Positions 23,949-26,667 of a DNA stretch of 26,667 nucleotides are shown here, in pieces. Every line of letters begins with the position of its first letter. Positions within the stretch are counted from its first letter, which is position 1. The DNA is from a virus, in IMG/VR virus record IMGVR_UViG_3300047560_000182, positions 1 through 26,667 of that record. The stretch is one strand, 5' to 3'. Under the pieces are notes generated by a model, which worked only from the letters and a program-made list of their open reading frames with translations, was not told the DNA's origin and ran no database searches. The translations under genes were made by a program, and so were the position numbers.

Positions 23949-24622
23949 TATGCCACCTTCCCTGCATTTGCTACCCAGCGAGATCCAACAGTTCTTCCTG
24001 TTGACTTACCGCCCTTTTTACCAGCATTAAGATTATGCTTATAAACTGATGGATTAGAAAAATATTGTGCTAGTCCAGTTGATCTTAAAAATGCTTGAGT
24101 AAAGTACTTTCCAAAAAATAGATCAAATGCGTTTGCAAACTGACCATTTGTTTCTCCTCCAGGATTTTCAACAATGACTGGCTTCTTTGTATAAACTTCT
24201 TCTCCGCCTACTTCAAACCTTAGAACCTCTGCTCTAACTGGAGCAATCCTAACCGACTGCCCACTTTCCATAATTCTTGCTTTATCAAAAAATGGTGTGT
24301 TAGATCCTTGTTGAACTGATCTTGATTGGCTAAACTCTGCAAGGAATGAAAGACCTAAATTGCTAACAGTATATTTAATATTAAATAATCTTGCTCCAGG
24401 ATCTCCAGCGTTATACCATTCATAGACATGGTGTAATGATTTATAATCAACCCTAGCATTCATATCAATAAACTCTGATGCCTGCTCTGCAATTACTGGG
24501 CCTAGTTGGTTAAAGAAATCTTTCTTTCCAATTTCTATACCCTCGACAAATCCAACAGAATAATCAACTAGATTCTTCATATCTTTTTGAAACTTAGCAC
24601 TATCAAATCTTAGAGATATCAT
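23948..24622 (-). CDS. Neck / head-tail joining protein (HK97 gp10-like)
   Basis: A 224-aa protein. Its N-terminal half looks like HK97 gp10-type neck proteins: MISLRFDSAKFQKDMKNLVD followed by a helix with FFNQLGPVIAEQASEFI, then a region LHHVYEWYNAGDPGARLF that resembles the typical W-Y segment before a beta-hairpin. Residues 120-160 are beta-like (SVRIAPVRAEVLRFEVGGEE). The C-terminal 35 residues are basic and Gly/Lys-rich (NAGKKGGKSTGR), perhaps disordered and DNA- or tail-contacting. It overlaps the head closure gene by 4 bases (ATGA) and the tail terminator gene by one base. The role is inferred from order and general pattern. Confidence 0.65.
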   Translation of the reverse strand: MISLRFDSAKFQKDMKNLVDYSVGFVEGIEIGKKDFFNQLGPVIAEQASEFIDMNARVDYKSLHHVYEWYNAGDPGARLFNIKYTVSNLGLSFLAEFSQSRSVQQGSNTPFFDKARIMESGQSVRIAPVRAEVLRFEVGGEEVYTKKPVIVENPGGETNGQFANAFDLFFGKYFTQAFLRSTGLAQYFSNPSVYKHNLNAGKKGGKSTGRTVGSRWVANAGKVA

Positions 24623-25065
24623 GCATCACTCGCCTGGTTCTCTGATCTACGCAATACCACATTGTAATACTCAACTGTTCCAAAAGGTCCCAGGAAAGGC
24701 TCCTGAGTGGCTATTTCATAGATTGTAGATTTTCCTTTACGTGGTCCAGAAGTTTCTGTATATACCTCTACACCGTTTCTGTCTCTAATATTTGTTACAA
24801 TAATATTTGTTACAGAATTACTGTTAGCCTTAGTAGATACACGAATATCATGCTTGACTCTAGAGACTAGAATGGACTCTTTTGTAATATTAACATTTGG
24901 AGTAACTTCCTCTTTACCGCTTTTGCTTAGTGGAATAAAGTTACCAATAACAGTTCTATCTAGAACCCATTGCTTATTTAAATCTCCGTATAGACCTTGC
25001 TCAACAATTGGATAAAATATATCCGCTTGCATTGGGAACATAAAGTCTGGAGTTTCGCATATCAT
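24619..25065 (-). CDS. Head closure (stopper) protein
   Basis: A 148-aa, beta-rich protein in the position of the head closure protein, between the adaptor and the gp10-like gene. It contains DFMFPMQADIFYPIVEQGLYG at the start, strands KESILVSRVKHDIRVSTK and VTNIIVTNIRDRNGVEVY, and a terminal EYYNVVLRRSENQ. Small beta-barrel proteins of this size plug the portal channel after DNA packaging. It starts in a TAATG junction with the adaptor gene, and ends in an ATGA junction. No diagnostic residues are known to me, so the call is by gene order and fold pattern. Confidence 0.65.
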   Translation of the reverse strand: MICETPDFMFPMQADIFYPIVEQGLYGDLNKQWVLDRTVIGNFIPLSKSGKEEVTPNVNITKESILVSRVKHDIRVSTKANSNSVTNIIVTNIRDRNGVEVYTETSGPRKGKSTIYEIATQEPFLGPFGTVEYYNVVLRRSENQASDA

Positions 25066-25973
25066 TAGATCAATCCAGGTTTAGTGATTGTGTTTGAGTA
25101 CTTATCAAGAATCTTGTCCACAATCATATTGCCTGTTCCCTGAAGCAATGACTTATCAAACTGGATTCTAAACTGATCAGTGTTATATGATGTTACATAT
25201 CTCTTATAATAATCAAGTCTTCCGCACTTTAGGTCATCAATTAGTAGTGTTGCTGCATATTCAACATCTGGCGGAATCGCCTTATATCCTGTGTCAACAA
25301 TCAAAGTATAGTCATATCCTTGTGGAAATGCAACTGACTGATAACCATAGTATCCAAGGTCTCCACGAGCAACTGGAAGATTTGGTGGAGAAATTTCATT
25401 TCTATTATATACTTCAGTTACTGTTCTTTGAATTGCAGTGTTGTCTAGTGTAATCTTATAGTCATATATATTTGTTTCTGGTGTATCAACATCATAGACA
25501 AGGATATTGTTTTCGTATACCTTTAAAACTTTGTATGAGTCTACCCATAGTGGCAAATAATCTGTACCCTGTCCTACGCACTGAATAATTTGTTTGTGGT
25601 TATAGAAGCCATCATTAATAATAGTATCAATCATTGATCTAGCAACAAGTTCAAGCATTTTGTATTCTGCGATCTCAGTTGCTGTTGTTCCCAATGTTTC
25701 TGGATTAACATATGGGCGAATAATATCTAGGTTGCTTTCATACAAAGTATGAACATGATCAGTATCATAAAACTTAATAAAGAATTTGCGGTCATACTGA
25801 ACTTGTGATAGTGGTAGTTCATAAATAAGTTCTCCATTTTCATCTGAGAACATGTTTGTTTCAGTTACTGAGTGGTCCACCAAATCCTCAACATAGACAA
25901 TGTACTCATAGTTTGGTATGGGTAAATTCCATGTCGTAGTTAAAGGATAAGGTGGAACTCTCATTACTTCCAT
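25065..25973 (-). CDS. Head-tail adaptor protein with N-terminal Ig-like domain
   Basis: A 302-aa protein. Residues 1-85 are a beta-rich domain (YEYIVYVEDLVDHSVTETNM, then YDRKFFIKFYDTDHVHTLYE), probably Ig-like. From about residue 90 the pattern of connector adaptors (gp6/gp15 type) appears: helix ATEIAEYKMLELVARSMIDT, a central strand pair (WVDSYKVLKVYENNILVYDV), then a helix after IPPDVEYAATLLIDDLKCG and a C-terminal helix. It would bind the portal and start the neck. It is longer than plain adaptors because of the N-terminal domain. Start codon at 25973; an in-frame ATG three codons later (MRVPPYPL) has the better purine tract and could be the real start. Confidence 0.65.
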   Translation of the reverse strand: MEVMRVPPYPLTTTWNLPIPNYEYIVYVEDLVDHSVTETNMFSDENGELIYELPLSQVQYDRKFFIKFYDTDHVHTLYESNLDIIRPYVNPETLGTTATEIAEYKMLELVARSMIDTIINDGFYNHKQIIQCVGQGTDYLPLWVDSYKVLKVYENNILVYDVDTPETNIYDYKITLDNTAIQRTVTEVYNRNEISPPNLPVARGDLGYYGYQSVAFPQGYDYTLIVDTGYKAIPPDVEYAATLLIDDLKCGRLDYYKRYVTSYNTDQFRIQFDKSLLQGTGNMIVDKILDKYSNTITKPGLI

Positions 25974-25976
25974 TGT

Positions 25977-26453
25977 TTACTTACCGAATTCCTTCGCAAC
26001 TTCTTCAGGTGTAGCAATGCGGATATGTGAACGAGTAAGCCACTTCTCTGATGCTTCCTTAGTTACAATGTTGTAGCCACGATAGACCTTGCCAACACCT
26101 TCCCAAGTAACATTCTTTGTTGAGTGGATAGCAACTGTTTCTGGCTTTTCAACCTTCTTAGCAGCAGCCTTCTTAGTCTCCTTAATAACAGGTCCTACTC
26201 CAATTGCTCCATTAGCGACTGGTGTTACTCCCTGAACTTCTACTGATGAACGACCAAAATCTGTTGTCTTAATTGCTGTTGATTCTGGCTTTGTTTCCTC
26301 TGCCTTTGGAGCCTCTTCAACCTTTACAGGTTCTGGAGTTGGCTCTTCAACTGGAGCATCTGCTGGTGCATCTACTTCAGGTGTCTCAACTGCAACTTCT
26401 TCAACGATAGGATCTTCATTCTTTGTTGTAAACGGATTGTTTAAATTTTCCAT
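25977..26453 (-). CDS. Head-associated protein with acidic Ala/Pro/Glu-rich linker
   Basis: A 158-aa protein between the major capsid and adaptor genes. Residues 14-62 are a disordered acidic linker rich in Glu, Pro, Ala and Val (EEVAVETPEVDAPADAPVEE). After a Lys/Ala-rich stretch (KETKKAAAKKVEK, residues about 91-103), residues 110-158 form a compact domain (VTWEGVGKVYRGYNIVTKEA, then WLTRSHIRIATPEEVAKEF). The layout suggests a capsid decoration or fibre-like protein whose folded end anchors to the shell and whose linker projects, but a scaffold-like role is also possible. It has a near-perfect AAGGAGG ribosome site and its own extended -10 promoter (26471-26479), so high expression is expected. 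I do not recognise a named family. Confidence 0.7.
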   Translation of the reverse strand: MENLNNPFTTKNEDPIVEEVAVETPEVDAPADAPVEEPTPEPVKVEEAPKAEETKPESTAIKTTDFGRSSVEVQGVTPVANGAIGVGPVIKETKKAAAKKVEKPETVAIHSTKNVTWEGVGKVYRGYNIVTKEASEKWLTRSHIRIATPEEVAKEFGK

Positions 26454-26470
26454 GATTTCCTCCTTGTAGT

Positions 26471-26479
26471 ATTATATCA
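26471..26479 (-). promoter_or_regulatory. Extended -10 promoter, TGATATAAT
   Basis: TGATATAAT on the minus strand between a strong hairpin (26493-26522) and the AAGGAGG site of the next gene. A second TATAAT overlaps just upstream (TTATAATGATATAAT). The predicted start is at the first A of AAGGAGG, which leaves a leader of about 12 bases, almost all of it ribosome site. No -35 box is visible because the hairpin occupies that region. Confidence 0.62.
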
Positions 26480-26492
26480 TTATAAGTAGTAA

Positions 26493-26522
26493 GGGGAGCA
26501 GGAGCGTTAACTCCTACTCCCC
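26493..26522 (-). terminator. Strong hairpin after the major capsid protein gene
   Basis: On the minus strand GGGGAGTAGGAG pairs with CTCCTGCTCCCC: 12 bp with one G-U pair and a 6-base loop TTAACG. It is followed by TTACTACTTATAA, without a proper U-run. It begins 20 bases after the capsid gene stop codon and probably ends or protects the capsid transcript. An extended -10 promoter follows 14 bases later. Confidence 0.72.
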
Positions 26523-26541
26523 CCAATTATACTGTTACAGA

Positions 26542-26667
26542 TTATGCATCTGCTGCAGCATCAGCGAACGCAATAGCATCCTGCTCTTCCCATTGAATAC
26601 CGAAGCGAACGAAGACTGTATATTCTACAGTGTCCTTCTTTGGCTTGTACTCACGGTTAACAGTGAT
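26542..26667 (-). CDS. Major capsid protein, C-terminal end, partial
   Basis: The 41 visible C-terminal residues end at a TAA at 26542 and run off the right edge in frame. They read NREYKPKKDTVEYTVFVRFG followed by IQWEEQDAIAF and a short Ala-rich tail. The VEYTVFVRFG strand followed by a short acidic end is typical of the C-terminus of HK97-fold major capsid proteins of siphoviruses, where this strand belongs to the axial domain. The position upstream of the adaptor, head closure and tail genes and the strong hairpin after the stop codon fit an abundant capsid protein. The rest of the gene is outside the window, so the call relies on this short end and the gene order. Confidence 0.75.
   Translation of the reverse strand: MTVNREYKPKKDTVEYTVFVRFGIQWEEQDAIAFADAAADA

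Noticed and set aside
1-26667. CRISPR arrays, tRNA genes, integrase or attachment sites, anti-CRISPR or defence genes
   Set aside because: No regularly spaced repeats, cloverleaf-like segments or recognisable genes of these kinds were seen, and nearly all the sequence is filled by the structural and replication genes.

Overview
The window is an almost gapless stretch of a tailed-phage genome (siphovirus type, class Caudoviricetes). Every gene lies on the minus strand, so transcription runs from base 26667 down to base 1. I support 25 coding regions; two are cut by the window edges (the major capsid protein C-terminus at the right, a DNA polymerase III alpha-type N-terminus at the left). No integrase, repressor, tRNA, IS element or CRISPR array is visible, and no gene-free stretch exceeds about 90 bases. 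The DNA is AT-rich by eye. The order of the head-tail genes, the style of the tape measure and tail-tip proteins, the Shine-Dalgarno sites and the signs of leaderless start points together suggest a phage of a low-GC actinobacterium (for example a freshwater or marine lineage). That host is an inference only.

Head and tail module (26667 to about 4480): major capsid protein end, an acidic linker-rich head-associated protein, head-tail adaptor, head closure, HK97 gp10-like neck protein, tail terminator, major tail protein, two paralogous tail assembly chaperones, a very large tape measure protein (3081 aa), a Dit-like distal tail protein, a 1491-aa tail hub with an inserted lectin-like domain, and four smaller tail-tip or fibre proteins. 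Most neighbours touch through TAATG or ATGA junctions, so translation is probably coupled along the operon.

Regulatory and replication module (about 4480 to 1): a zinc-ribbon miniprotein, a MerR-like DNA-binding protein with an AT-hook, two small hypothetical proteins, a DnaB-type helicase, a small protein of unknown function that overlaps the primase, a CHC2/TOPRIM primase, a T4 gp32-like zinc-binding ssDNA-binding protein and the start of a PHP-domain DNA polymerase III alpha subunit. This is a self-contained replisome of mixed ancestry.

The most interesting non-coding signal is a recurring extended -10 promoter, TGnTATA(A/C)T. It stands in front of the head-associated protein, major tail protein, both chaperones and the first fibre gene, usually directly after or inside a hairpin, and often so close to the start codon that the predicted mRNA has almost no leader. 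With the duplicated chaperone gene it suggests that protein ratios in this phage are set by stop-and-restart transcription units rather than by the classical ribosomal frameshift.
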